A DNA stretch of 64,000 bases from NCBI GenBank assembly GCA_964431735.1, contig CAYSLJ010000008.1:1-64000 (forward strand). The letters run 5' to 3'. Position numbers and translations under genes: made by a program. The first letter of the stretch is position 1; the number at the start of each line of letters is the position of its first letter. Below the pieces are notes generated by a model. That model worked only from the letters and a program-made list of their open reading frames with translations, was not told the DNA's origin and made no database searches. The DNA comes from CALARM01 sp964431735 (lineage in GTDB: Bacteria; Vulcanimicrobiota; SpSt-956; JAKJGF01). Positions 8,234-18,300 of this stretch are shown here, in pieces.

Positions 8234-10534
8234 ATGCCTAAAAGCCTGGAGACAAATTTAAATTTATCACAGAATGCCATAACAGTTTTAGAGAGAAGAT
8301 ACTTAAAGAAAGATAATGAAGGTAATGTCATAGAAACACCTGAAGATATGTTCAGAAGAGTGGCAAAAAATATTGCCCGGGCTGATAAACTTTATGACAG
8401 TAATGTAAATCTGAAAGATACAGAAGAAAAATTTTATACCATGATGGCAGAACTGGATTTTCTTCCTAATTCTCCTACTCTCATGAATGCAGGAAGAGAA
8501 CTCCAGCAACTTTCGGCATGTTTTGTTCTCCCTGTGGAAGATTCTATAGAAAGTATTTTTGAAACGATAAAAAATACGGCACTTATCCATCAGAGCGGGG
8601 GGGGAACAGGGTTTTCCTTTTCCCGAATAAGGCCTAAAAATGATATAGTTATGTCCACAAAAGGTGTGGCAAGCGGTCCCATATCCTTTATGAAGGTTTT
8701 TAATACCACTACTGAAACTATAAAGCAGGGGGGAACCAGGCGTGGTGCGAACATGGGCATTCTCAGAATAGACCACCCGGAAATAATGGAATTTATTACA
8801 TGTAAAAAAGAAGAAGGCTCAATGAATAATTTCAACATTTCCGTCGCAATTACAGATAAATTCATGGAAGCCCTTGATAAAGATGAAGAATATGATCTCA
8901 TAAATCCAAGGACAGGTAAATCGGTAAAGAAACTGAAAGCAAAAGAAGTATTCGAAAAAATTGTAGAACTTGCGTGGAATAACGGTGAACCGGGTATAGT
9001 ATTTATAGACAGGATAAATAAAGCAAACCCGACACCTCTTATAGGTGATATTGAAAGTACCAATCCATGCGGTGAACAGCCGCTTTTGCCATATGAGTCT
9101 TGTAATTTAGGTTCTGTCAATTTAGCCCAAATAGTCATAAAAGATCACACAGGGAAAGCAAAAATAAATTACAAAAAATTGAGGGATTTAGTCCACAAGG
9201 GGGTACATTTCCTGGATAATGTTATAGACATGAACAAATATCCTCTTAAAACAATAGAAGAAATGTCAAAAGGAAACAGAAAAATCGGCCTCGGGGTTAT
9301 GGGATTTTCAGATATGCTCATACAGCTTGGTATTCCTTATAATTCGGAAAAAGGGCTTCAAACGGGAGAAGAGGTCATGCGTTTTATTGCTATTGAAGCA
9401 GAAGAAGCCTCGGCAAACCTTGCCGGGACGCGCGGCACTTTCCCCAATTTCCTTGGAAGTATCTATGACAGACCTGGAGGAACTAAAATAAGAAATGCTA
9501 CAGTAACCACCATAGCTCCTACAGGTTCCATAAGTATTATAGCAAATTGTTCGAGCGGTGTTGAACCTCTCTTTGCCCTCTGTTATACGAGAAATATTCT
9601 GGATAATGACAAACTTGTAGAAGTAAATTCAATCTTTAAAGATGTTGCGGAAACAAGGGGGTTTTATTCTCCGGAACTTATGAGGACAATAGCGGAACAT
9701 GGTTCTATTCAGGATATAACAGATATACCGGAAGATGTGAGGAGGACTTTTGTCATATCCCATGATATAACCCCGGAGTGGCATGTGAAAATGCAGGCTG
9801 CTTTTCAAAAATATACGCAGAATGCCGTTTCCAAAACGATTAATTTTTCCAATCATGCCACAGAGGAAGATGTAAAAGAAGCCTATCTGCTTGCCTATGA
9901 AAGTGGCTGCAAAGGACTGACAGTTTACCGTGACGGAAGCAGAAACGTTCAGGTTTTAAGTATGAAAATAAAACCTAAAGAAGATGCTAAAAGAACAGAA
10001 AAAGGAGAAAAATCTATGCAAACTTTAGCTACAAAAGAAGAAGTGGGAAGCTATAAACTTCAACCGAGACCCAGGCCTATGCTCACAAAAGGAGCAACGA
10101 TAAAAATGCCTACAGGGTGCGGCCATCTTTATATTACAATAAACGAAGATCAGACAGGTCTATGTGAGGTTTTCACCAGAATGGGAAAATCAGGAGGTTG
10201 TGCTGCAAGTCAGGCTGAAGTAACAGGAAGGCTCATTTCTCTTGCACTGAGAGCAGGAGTTGAGACAAAATCAATTGTAAAACAATTACGAGGCATAAGA
10301 TGCCCTTCTCCCTGCTGGGATAAAGGCAATATGACTCTATCCTGTGCAGATGCCATAGGAAAAGCCATAGAATATTATGTGGAAATGAATGGTTCTGCAT
10401 CTCTCGATAAATCTGAAGTAGCATCTTTTAATCTTACAGGAATCTGTCCTGAATGTCCTGAATGCGGAAGTATGCTGGAATTCAGCGAAGGATGTGTTGT
10501 CTGCAGAGGCTGCGGATTTTCACAATGCGGGTAA
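8234..10534 (+). CDS. nrdJ: Vitamin B12-dependent ribonucleotide reductase, class II
   Basis: This 766-residue enzyme reduces ribonucleotides to deoxyribonucleotides using adenosylcobalamin, without oxygen. The catalytic triad is N277-C279-E281 in STNPCGEQPL, and the disulfide-forming cysteines are C95 (SACFVL) and C290 (ESCNLGS). GGGTGFSFSRIRP and APTGSISIIANCSSG are class II core motifs. The C-terminus carries a TSCPD-type domain (about 620-715) and a redox/zinc tail of CPECPECG and CRGCGFSQCG. The gene has ATG 8234 with AAGGAGG upstream and is preceded by a long leader. It suits anaerobic or microaerobic growth. No other reductase class is seen here. Confidence 0.97.
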   Translation: MPKSLETNLNLSQNAITVLERRYLKKDNEGNVIETPEDMFRRVAKNIARADKLYDSNVNLKDTEEKFYTMMAELDFLPNSPTLMNAGRELQQLSACFVLPVEDSIESIFETIKNTALIHQSGGGTGFSFSRIRPKNDIVMSTKGVASGPISFMKVFNTTTETIKQGGTRRGANMGILRIDHPEIMEFITCKKEEGSMNNFNISVAITDKFMEALDKDEEYDLINPRTGKSVKKLKAKEVFEKIVELAWNNGEPGIVFIDRINKANPTPLIGDIESTNPCGEQPLLPYESCNLGSVNLAQIVIKDHTGKAKINYKKLRDLVHKGVHFLDNVIDMNKYPLKTIEEMSKGNRKIGLGVMGFSDMLIQLGIPYNSEKGLQTGEEVMRFIAIEAEEASANLAGTRGTFPNFLGSIYDRPGGTKIRNATVTTIAPTGSISIIANCSSGVEPLFALCYTRNILDNDKLVEVNSIFKDVAETRGFYSPELMRTIAEHGSIQDITDIPEDVRRTFVISHDITPEWHVKMQAAFQKYTQNAVSKTINFSNHATEEDVKEAYLLAYESGCKGLTVYRDGSRNVQVLSMKIKPKEDAKRTEKGEKSMQTLATKEEVGSYKLQPRPRPMLTKGATIKMPTGCGHLYITINEDQTGLCEVFTRMGKSGGCAASQAEVTGRLISLALRAGVETKSIVKQLRGIRCPSPCWDKGNMTLSCADAIGKAIEYYVEMNGSASLDKSEVASFNLTGICPECPECGSMLEFSEGCVVCRGCGFSQCG

Positions 10535-10538
10535 AAAT

Positions 10539-10600
10539 AGTGAATAGTGAGTGGTGAGTGGTGAGTGGATAAATGTTCTATTCATCATTCACTATATGTA
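10539..10600. repeat. AT-type heptamer array and hairpin
   Basis: Tandem GTGAATA and GTGAGTG units (about four) are followed by an inverted arm (CTATTCATCATTCACTATA). The structure sits between nrdJ and the next gene, ending 10 bp before its ATG. It could act as a terminator or leader hairpin. Confidence 0.7.
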
Positions 10601-10610
10601 ATTTATAAAA

Positions 10611-12797
10611 ATGAATAAAAAACACCTTGTTATATGTTTGCTTATTTTCATTATAAGCTTTTTTTTGTATTCTCTTACGTCAGGTACGAGTGTTTCCTTC
10701 GGAGACAGTGGAGAATTTATATGTGGTGCGTATAACTTTTCTCAACTTCACCCTCCCGGTTATCCTCTTTATTCTATTCTGGGTAAGATATTTACACTTT
10801 TTCCCGCAGGAGAAATAGCATGGAGGGTAAATATGATGTCTGTCTTTTTTGCATCTCTTACACTGGTATTTTTATATATTATAACCTTTCATGTCACAGA
10901 AGATTTATTTTCATCTCTCATGTCAGTTATAATATTTATGTTCTCTCTTACCTTCTGGACTTATTCTCATTTTGCCAAAGGTTACACACTTAATCTTTTT
11001 CTGCTATCAGTACTTATATTTTGTGCCTGGAAATATAAAGATAATAGTAAGTATCTGTATGTATGGGGAATTACATTCGGTCTGAGTCTGACCTATCATT
11101 ATCAGAGTATGATAATACTTATCCCTGCTTTTTTCTATATGTTCTTCATAACAAAAAAACCTTCCATAAAGGAAGTTTTTATTACGTTATTACTTATTAT
11201 AACAGGGCTTACTCCTTATCTATTTCTCCCTCTGAGAGCAATACATACACCGGACCAGTATCACTGGGGAAATCCGACAACAATATCAGGTTTTATAGAA
11301 ATGGTTACAGGGAAAATCTACGGATGGCATAATGCAACTGAAAGAACAGGTATTACTCATACGGTTAAACACCTGAAACTCTACGGAACATTTATGATAA
11401 AAGAATTCAACTGTTTCGGTATATTACTCGGTCTGTCAGGCTGTATATTTCTTGCAAAAAAACATGTTAAAATATTTATTTTTACCCTTATTATTTATAT
11501 TACCAATGTATTTTTAATATCCTATTTAATATCAACAGAAATAGAGCTATTTCTGGAAGCCATACTGCCCGGATTTTTCCTGCCGTCTCATTTAATATTT
11601 GCCCTGTGGGCAGGCTATTCTGTATTTGAAATATCAAAAAAAATAAAAATGAAACCATTTATGTACTTGCTACTGCTCGTCCCTGTCCTATCTTTAATAT
11701 TTAATTATACCCTGTGTGATCAGAGTAATAATTATATAGCCAGTGATTTTGCGAAGAATTGCCTTCTTACGCCGGAAAACAATTCCATACTTATAACAGC
11801 AGGTGATAACGATACATTTCCTCTGTGGTATTTCCAGCAGGTAGAACACATGAGACAGGATATTAAAATACTATCTATAGGACTCATTGGTGAGCCATAT
11901 TATCATAAATATTTAAAGGATATAATGAATTTAAAGCTGGATGATACAGCGTTTTCTGACAAAGCAGAGTTTCTGGTACGTTTTATACAGAAGAACAGGG
12001 ACCGTAAAATATACCTGACCTATCACGGTGCAGTAAAGCTACCGCCATCAGTAATTCTGGCTCCGAGAGGTATTTTATATGAAGTATTATCTCCAGATAA
12101 AATAAATGATCTTAATATATGCAGTTCTTTATTTGAAAAGACATATCTTTTACGGGGAATTACAGATAAAGGTGTCTATAAAGATTTACTCACATCAACC
12201 ATGATGGGCCCCTATGCTATGGGTTTATATGAACTGGGAGTATTATATATGGATGGAAATATGCCTGATAAGGCAGAAAAAACCTTTAAAACAGTAAGAA
12301 ACATAGATTACAGTGAGAGACATGATATAAAAGAAGAATTTGATAAAGCCCTTGATCTTCAGGAGGCACACATTGCTCTGATAAAAGAAAAATATGATAA
12401 AGCCCTTCACTTACTTGAAGGGGAAGAAGAATTTCTGAAAAACAATCCTGCCTTCTATCTGGTAAGGGCCGGTGCATACAGAGGTAAGAAAGACTATAAC
12501 AAAGCCTTTCAGGATATAAATTATGCTTTAACGTTAGACCCAAAATCAGCAAAAGCCTATCTGGAATTAGGTAAACTGCATTATGAGCAGAATAATATAA
12601 AAGAAGCTATTTATAAAATCGCCATAGCATTACAGCTGGATCCTGCACTTCCTACCGGTCATTACTGGCTTGGTCAGGTCTATGCAAAATGTAATCTTAA
12701 AGAAAAAGCTATAGAAGAATACGGAAAAGAACTCAATCTGAACAACACATATGCGCCGGCTACGGAAGGCATAAAAGAGATATTAAAAACACTGTGA
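10611..12797 (+). CDS. DUF2723-type polytopic membrane protein with C-terminal TPRs
   Basis: This 728-residue protein starts with a GT-C-like membrane domain (about residues 5-365, around ten hydrophobic helices). It has the DUF2723 hallmarks: GDSGEF at 31-36 in the first loop and LHPPGYPLY at about 46-54. A soluble part follows, and residues about 560-725 form TPR repeats (for example KAYLELGKLHYEQNNIKEAI). DUF2723 proteins are thought to be glycosyltransferases using lipid-linked sugars. The substrate here is unknown. No clear RBS precedes the ATG, and an AT-type heptamer hairpin lies immediately upstream. Confidence 0.8.
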   Translation: MNKKHLVICLLIFIISFFLYSLTSGTSVSFGDSGEFICGAYNFSQLHPPGYPLYSILGKIFTLFPAGEIAWRVNMMSVFFASLTLVFLYIITFHVTEDLFSSLMSVIIFMFSLTFWTYSHFAKGYTLNLFLLSVLIFCAWKYKDNSKYLYVWGITFGLSLTYHYQSMIILIPAFFYMFFITKKPSIKEVFITLLLIITGLTPYLFLPLRAIHTPDQYHWGNPTTISGFIEMVTGKIYGWHNATERTGITHTVKHLKLYGTFMIKEFNCFGILLGLSGCIFLAKKHVKIFIFTLIIYITNVFLISYLISTEIELFLEAILPGFFLPSHLIFALWAGYSVFEISKKIKMKPFMYLLLLVPVLSLIFNYTLCDQSNNYIASDFAKNCLLTPENNSILITAGDNDTFPLWYFQQVEHMRQDIKILSIGLIGEPYYHKYLKDIMNLKLDDTAFSDKAEFLVRFIQKNRDRKIYLTYHGAVKLPPSVILAPRGILYEVLSPDKINDLNICSSLFEKTYLLRGITDKGVYKDLLTSTMMGPYAMGLYELGVLYMDGNMPDKAEKTFKTVRNIDYSERHDIKEEFDKALDLQEAHIALIKEKYDKALHLLEGEEEFLKNNPAFYLVRAGAYRGKKDYNKAFQDINYALTLDPKSAKAYLELGKLHYEQNNIKEAIYKIAIALQLDPALPTGHYWLGQVYAKCNLKEKAIEEYGKELNLNNTYAPATEGIKEILKTL

Positions 12798-12808
12798 ATA
12801 CTTACAGC

Positions 12809-13156
12809 TTACAAAGCACCGGTTCTCTGCTTTTCCAAAAAATCTTGAATAAATAAGTTAATAATAAATTTGTAACGAAATAATCTTCCCCATCTTGCTT
12901 TATCAATCAATAATTTTAATCCGTCAGGAGAAATTATTCGTTTTAATTTATCACAACCTTTAATAGTAACCCTTTTTTTCATTCCGTCAGGAGCTTTTTC
13001 ACAAAATCTTCCTCCATGCTCTATCCCTATAGCTCTGCGAATATCTGCCGACATAAACCACAACTTATTATTATATTTTACCACTCTGATAGCCTGTCCA
13101 AGAAGATGTAAATCAGCAACAACACAGGCTATATCGCTATCATTAGAATATTCTAT
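12809..13156 (-). CDS. BRO-N-like (phage antirepressor type) domain protein, start unclear
   Basis: The open frame reads VVADLHLLGQAIRVV, KLWFMSADIRRAIG, then IISPDGLKLLIDKAR. This is the layout of a BRO-N DNA-binding domain as found in phage antirepressors. The frame is open back to about 13186 but has no ATG, GTG or TTG before 13084. GGGAGG sits 8 nt before an ATA codon at 13156, suggesting an ATG-to-ATA mutation or a non-standard start. A GTG at 13084 would cut off the first strands of the domain. The gene follows the 130-residue gene closely on the same strand. It may be a decayed phage-derived gene or a small regulator. Confidence 0.5.
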   Translation of the reverse strand: MEYSNDSDIACVVADLHLLGQAIRVVKYNNKLWFMSADIRRAIGIEHGGRFCEKAPDGMKKRVTIKGCDKLKRIISPDGLKLLIDKARWGRLFRYKFIINLFIQDFLEKQRTGAL

Positions 13157-13187
13157 TTTTGAATCCCTCCCATTGTCTATAATATAG

Positions 13188-13580
13188 TTAAATATCTATG
13201 GAAAGGTGCCATTTAAGATTATGTTTTTGAGCTTCCAGTAACATATCTTCAAAATTCTTTAAATCTTCTAACAGGCTTTCTTTACGTATAAAACTATCAG
13301 GATTCATTTCTATATAATCCAGAATGGCTCTCACTGTTTGCAGTCCTTCATCAGGAGAAAACCATTCTGTTCCAGATATTTCCATAGAGTCACAGTATTC
13401 ATCAAAAAACTCTTCTACTTCATCAGGAGAAGTACTGAAAAAACTCATTAAATCCTTCACGCCCTGAAGATGGGAAATTTCTTTTAATTTTTCTTCTTCC
13501 TTTGCCAGTGCTTTCCCATCGATAAATGTCTTTTTACCGGGAATATCTTTTTCCAGAACTATATAATAAGCAACTCCCAT
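13188..13580 (-). CDS. Conserved hypothetical protein (130 residues)
   Basis: This soluble acidic protein begins MGVAYYIVLEKDIPG. It contains SFFSTSPDEVEEFFDEY and, around residue 72, TEWFSPDEGLQTVRAILDYI. Small proteins of this pattern (start MGV-YY-VL, then a W-F-x-x-x-E-G-L-x-T-V-R-A stretch) occur in many bacteria without a known role. A good AAGGAG site lies before ATG 13580. It sits 11 bp behind the formylglycine-enzyme-like gene and just upstream of the BRO-N frame, so the three may be co-transcribed. I cannot assign a function. Confidence 0.7.
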   Translation of the reverse strand: MGVAYYIVLEKDIPGKKTFIDGKALAKEEEKLKEISHLQGVKDLMSFFSTSPDEVEEFFDEYCDSMEISGTEWFSPDEGLQTVRAILDYIEMNPDSFIRKESLLEDLKNFEDMLLEAQKHNLKWHLSIDI

Positions 13581-13591
13581 AAATACTCCTT

Positions 13592-15142
13592 CTAAAGATC
13601 CTTAACACATCTGAAGCCTACCTGGTTCTGTCCCTTATCGGGAGCAAATTTAATACGACTATAACACCGTGTATATCCTTCATAATGATACCAAGAACCG
13701 CCTCTGATAGTTTTAACATTCCCTTTATCATATGGTCCCTGATAAGGATAAGGCTGATACCAGTCAGCTATCCATTCCGCTACATTCCCTGCCATATCCA
13801 TAACACCATAGGGGCTCATACCTTTTTCTACAGAACCAACCGGAACAGGTCCTTTCCCTTCACCCATATTTACCATAAGAGACAGAAGATTTTTATCATT
13901 TGTAGTAGTATTTACACATTTATTTTTATCCCATTCATTACCCCATGGCCAGAGTCTGCCATCAGGTCCTCTTGCCGCTTTTTCCCATTCAACTTCTGTA
14001 GGAAGACGTTTACCGGCCCATTCCGCATAACTCCTTGCATCATTCCAGGTAACATTCACAACAGGATAATTTTCATAACCTTTTTTGAAGTACATATCCC
14101 AGGCGCCCTGGCTCTTATAACCTGTAGATTTTATAAAAGCAGCATATTCTGCCATAGTAACTTCACATCTGTCTATATAATAGGCTCCAAGTTCCATCTT
14201 TGTAGAAGGGCCATCTGATGAATTTTGCTCATCATTTCCCATTATAAATTCACCGGCCGGTATGTAAACCATACCATTATAAGGGACTCGCTTAAATTTT
14301 GGTTCAAGAAGATTATCCCCCTGATTTATAGTTACCTGCTCTTCCCACATAAGATCATCTATAGTAACTGTCATAAGATAATTACCTGGAACCAGACTGG
14401 TAAGTTTTAAAGGAGTTCTTCCTATTAAAGCACCTTCAAGATAAACCCTGGCCCTGGAAGGATCTGTTTTTATCTCCACAGTAGTTCCTGATAGAGCAAC
14501 AGGTTTTTCTGTAGGAGGAACAGGTGTTGCAGTAGATTCTACAGGTTTCGGTGTATCAGTAGGTGTCGGTATTGCAGGAACAGGTGTATCAGTAGGTGTC
14601 GGTATGACAGGAACAGGTGTATCAGTAGGTGTCGGTATGACAGGAACAGGTGTATCAGTAGGTGTCGGTATGACAGGAACAGGTGTATCGGTAGGTGTCG
14701 GTATTACAGGAACAGGTGTATCGGTAGGTGTCGGTATTACAGGTATAATAGCAGGTGTCACTGATTTTGGTGTACTGGTAGCTACAGAAGCAGATATATT
14801 AGTAAATATTACAGTATAACCGGCCTGAACATTTGAAGTTTTCCTGGTTATTCTGGCTTTTGAAGTACTGTCACCAACATCGGTTATTTTTATTTTAGCT
14901 ATATCAAGTACTACAGGTTGACCGTTGGCTGTTATAGTAAGTCTGATAAGTCCCTCTGTACCCCTGGTCAATCCATCGTTAGCTCCAAGATTTATTTCTA
15001 CTACCTCTCCGCTAACCTTCACCACTTTCCCTTCCAGATTATTTGCAAAGGCTATAAAGAACATATTATAGCCAAGAGGAACAAATGAAAAAATAAAAAT
15101 TACTAAAAAAATAAAGGTAAAAGTCCATCTTTTTCTAGACAC
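13592..15142 (-). CDS. Exported PEGA plus formylglycine-generating-enzyme-like protein
   Basis: After an N-terminal membrane or signal segment (about residues 8-30), a beta-rich domain (about 35-110) contains VEINLGANDGLTRGTEG, seen in FlgT-C-like domains. Then come a Pro/Thr linker of six 11-residue repeats (VPVIPTPTDTP), a PEGA domain (about 220-285) and a C-terminal FGE-sulfatase domain. That domain has FIMG, YYIDRCEVTMAEYAAFI, PVVNVTWNDARSYAEWAGKRLPTE, MAGNVAEW, RGGSW and GFRCV. Such domains act as formylglycine synthases or, more often, as carbohydrate- or peptide-binding modules. AAGGAG 8 nt before GTG 15142 favours that start over GTG 15151. It probably works with the neighbouring PEGA kinase at the cell surface. 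Confidence 0.85.
   Translation of the reverse strand: MSRKRWTFTFIFLVIFIFSFVPLGYNMFFIAFANNLEGKVVKVSGEVVEINLGANDGLTRGTEGLIRLTITANGQPVVLDIAKIKITDVGDSTSKARITRKTSNVQAGYTVIFTNISASVATSTPKSVTPAIIPVIPTPTDTPVPVIPTPTDTPVPVIPTPTDTPVPVIPTPTDTPVPVIPTPTDTPVPAIPTPTDTPKPVESTATPVPPTEKPVALSGTTVEIKTDPSRARVYLEGALIGRTPLKLTSLVPGNYLMTVTIDDLMWEEQVTINQGDNLLEPKFKRVPYNGMVYIPAGEFIMGNDEQNSSDGPSTKMELGAYYIDRCEVTMAEYAAFIKSTGYKSQGAWDMYFKKGYENYPVVNVTWNDARSYAEWAGKRLPTEVEWEKAARGPDGRLWPWGNEWDKNKCVNTTTNDKNLLSLMVNMGEGKGPVPVGSVEKGMSPYGVMDMAGNVAEWIADWYQPYPYQGPYDKGNVKTIRGGSWYHYEGYTRCYSRIKFAPDKGQNQVGFRCVKDL
14535..14745. repeat. 33-bp tandem repeats encoding VPVIPTPTDTP
   Basis: About six nearly identical 33-bp units encode the Pro/Thr linker of the FGE-like protein. 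The divisible-by-three unit allows length change without frameshift. Confidence 0.9.
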
Positions 15143-15199
15143 GTTATTCACTCCTTGTTTATAGCTTTCAGCAATCAGCTTTCAGCAATTTTATAAAAA

Positions 15200-15225
15200 T
15201 CGTTACCCGTGACGCGTTAGCGTCA
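15200..15225. repeat. Heptamer array upstream of the FGE-like gene
   Basis: CGTTACC, CGTGACG and CGTTAGC-type units lie about 60 bp before the gene. A direct repeat of AGCTTTCAGCAA lies between the array and the gene. Confidence 0.6.
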
Positions 15226-15319
15226 AGATTATAACCAGTGGAATAATTACCGTTCAAAACACTATGTATCACTCCAAATAAGTTTGTAATCATTTTACCT
15301 GTTACGGTACTAATGTCAT

Positions 15320-18300
15320 CTAAAAATTATCATAACTGTTCGAACTGTAATTAATCGGTTTTGGTTTTAAATAACTCTTATCAGTAGCTCTCATGGTCAA
15401 ATAACCACTGAGTAAAGCTGAAACAACTCTGACAGAACTGAAACGATCTCTCGGTGCTTTGGCAAGCATTTTTAAAACAATTTTCTCTATTTCTTCCGGA
15501 ATGGAAGGAACTATTTTTCTTGGCGGTATTGGCTCTTCTTCTTTATGTTTTTTCATAATTATCAATGGATTACTTCCGGAAAAAGGAACATTACCTGTTA
15601 TAAGCTCATAAAAGACAACACCCAGAGAATAAATATCAGATCTCTCATCTCCCCCGTCTTTAGATAATAATTCACATGGCATATAATGAGGGGAACCGGC
15701 AAAAAATCCTCCCTTGGTTGGTCCTATCTGATCTACAGATTTAACCGTAACATATTCCATAATCTTCACATTACTTTCGGGGGTTACCATAAGGTTTTCA
15801 GGTTTTATATCACTGTGTATAATTCTTCTGGAATGCAAATAATTTAAGCCTTCACAGACTTTGATTACAAAATTTATTGCCCACACAACATCCATATTAC
15901 TTATTCCCGAAAGTCTTAATAATTCCCTTAATGTCATAGCATCGACAAATTCCATAATCATATAAATAGAATCTTCATTGCTGAGGGCATCATAGACCTT
16001 TACTATATTTGGATGGTTTAATTCTTTATATTTATCGGTTTCCTGAAAAAATCTATTTATAAAACCTTCATCATTAAGTAAATGTTCATAAGGTATTTTA
16101 ATGGCAAATATTTCACCTGTGTCAGTATATGTTGCCTTATAAACCTTTGCCATGGAACCTGAACCAATTTTCTCGGTCACTGTATAATTTCCAAGTAACA
16201 TATTAGCTTTTGTAGGTACCTGCCTTCTGGTAGAGAGATAAACTCTTTTAAGTATTTCATCCATATCCATATCAGATAAGGCCTGTCCTTGAGATAACCC
16301 TGACTGATGAATTAAATTATCCGGTTCTGTTTTATAAATCTGTCTTTCATTTGTACCGGTCCTCTGAACGACTTCAAGTTCATTGGTTGAACGGGTAAAA
16401 TTTTCAGCACCAATTGGTTTAAATGCTCTTCTCGATACATTGCTGCCATCTTCGCCGGAATCTCCCTGTCTGGCTGCAAGGGTATCCAGTCTTTCTTTCG
16501 GAAGCTTGTTTGTCAGCACACTTTCTATTTCATTAGTCTCTCTTCTTGGCTTTAAAAATCCTTTGGAAAATTCCTTCCTTTTTTCAAGCACCATCTGAGG
16601 GTTAAACTCAATCCTCTGTTCCTGTAGACTCAGTTCCCTGGAATGACGGGTTTCCTCCTGAGGTGAAGTAATTACCGGTTTTTTCACATCAAGTCTCGGC
16701 CTCTCAGAATATGTTTCCCCTCCGCTTAATACAGGTTTTCTCACATCAAGCCTGGGCCGTTCCGCATATTCATCAACAGCTTTTCTCATATCATAACCCG
16801 GTCGTTCTTCATATTCATCGACAGCTTTTCTTTTAGCCTGCCCCGGCCGTTCTTCATATTCGCCGACAGGTTTTCTCACGTCAAGCCTGGGCCGTTCCGC
16901 ATATTCATCGACAGCTTTTCTTTTAACCTGCCCCGGCCGTTCTTCATATTCACCGACAGGTTTTCTCACGTCAAGCCCGGGCCGTTCCGCATATTCATCG
17001 ACAGCTTTTCTTTTAACCTGCCCCGGCCGTTCTTCATATTCACCGACAGGTTTTCTCACGTCAAGCCCGGGCCGTTCCGCATATTCATCGACAGCTTTTC
17101 TCTTAGCCTGACCCGGCCGTTCTTCATATTCATCGACAAGTTTTCTCACATCAAACCCGGGCCGTTCCGCATATTCATCGACAGCTTTTCTCTTAGCCTG
17201 ACCCGGCCGTTCTTCATATTCATCGACAGGTTTTCTCACATCAAACCCGGGCCGTTCCGCATATCCATCGACAGCTTTTCTCTTAGCCTGACTCGGCCGT
17301 TCTTCATATTCATCGACAGGTTTTCTCACATCAAACCCGGGCCGTTCCGCATATCCATCGACAGCTTTTCTCTTAGCCTGACTCGGCCGTTCTTCATATT
17401 CATCGACAGGTTTTCTCACGTCAAGCCTGGGCCGTTCCGCATATTCATCGACAGCTTTTCTCACATCTGAGCCAGTATGGTTTCCATAATTATCTCCCAT
17501 AACACTATTTGAGGGGACAGGAAACCCGACATGCTCTTCTTCTGTATCCTCAAAATAATCTTCTTCATCTCTTTCATAAAGCTGCTCCATTTCATATGTC
17601 CTGTAGGTATCTTTTCTTTGAGAAGGTTTTTTATATTCCTTCAGAGAACCATGACTGTATGGTCTATGTTCCTCTTCTTCTGTTCCTTCAGCATCATCAT
17701 AAGATTCGTCATCGACTTCATCTTCAAACTCTTCTTCAATAAAATGTTCCTGCGGTTTTAATAATTCATCGAAAGAAAATTCGCGTACTGTAGTTACGTT
17801 CGGAATTTGTTCCTGTCGAGATTTTTCCGGAAAAAATTTCCCGTCAATTTGCTTATTTAGAAGCTCCGGTTCACTTTTCTGTAAAGGCTTTCCTTTTTTA
17901 CGTTTATGCTGAAGCTTTATTAACACTATTATTGTTCCGACAAAAAATATAATTGCAACAAGAAGAATTATTAACAAAATAGAGGATTGACCGGCAAATG
18001 GAGGGGCAGGAGTTTCCTCTGCACTCACAGTAGGAGTTTCTTCAACAGGTGAAGGCTCCTCTGTAGGGGTAGGCTTGATATATTCAGTTAAAGTAATATC
18101 CAGTGAAACATTTTCACCTGCACTGACTTTTATCTTACTGCTGTATGTATTATATCCTTCCTGTTTAACGTCCAGAACATGTGTGCCAGTAGAAATTTTT
18201 TTTATCACACATGGGATAGAACCTTTTTCCTTACCATTCAAAAATACAGTGGCTCCTTCGGGATTACCCTTAATAGAGATAGAACCCGGCAAAGGTTTCA

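Noticed and set aside
14604..14819. Plus-strand frame with a VSVGVGMTGTG repeat
   Set aside because: It is the antisense translation of the 33-bp Pro/Thr repeat in the FGE-like gene.
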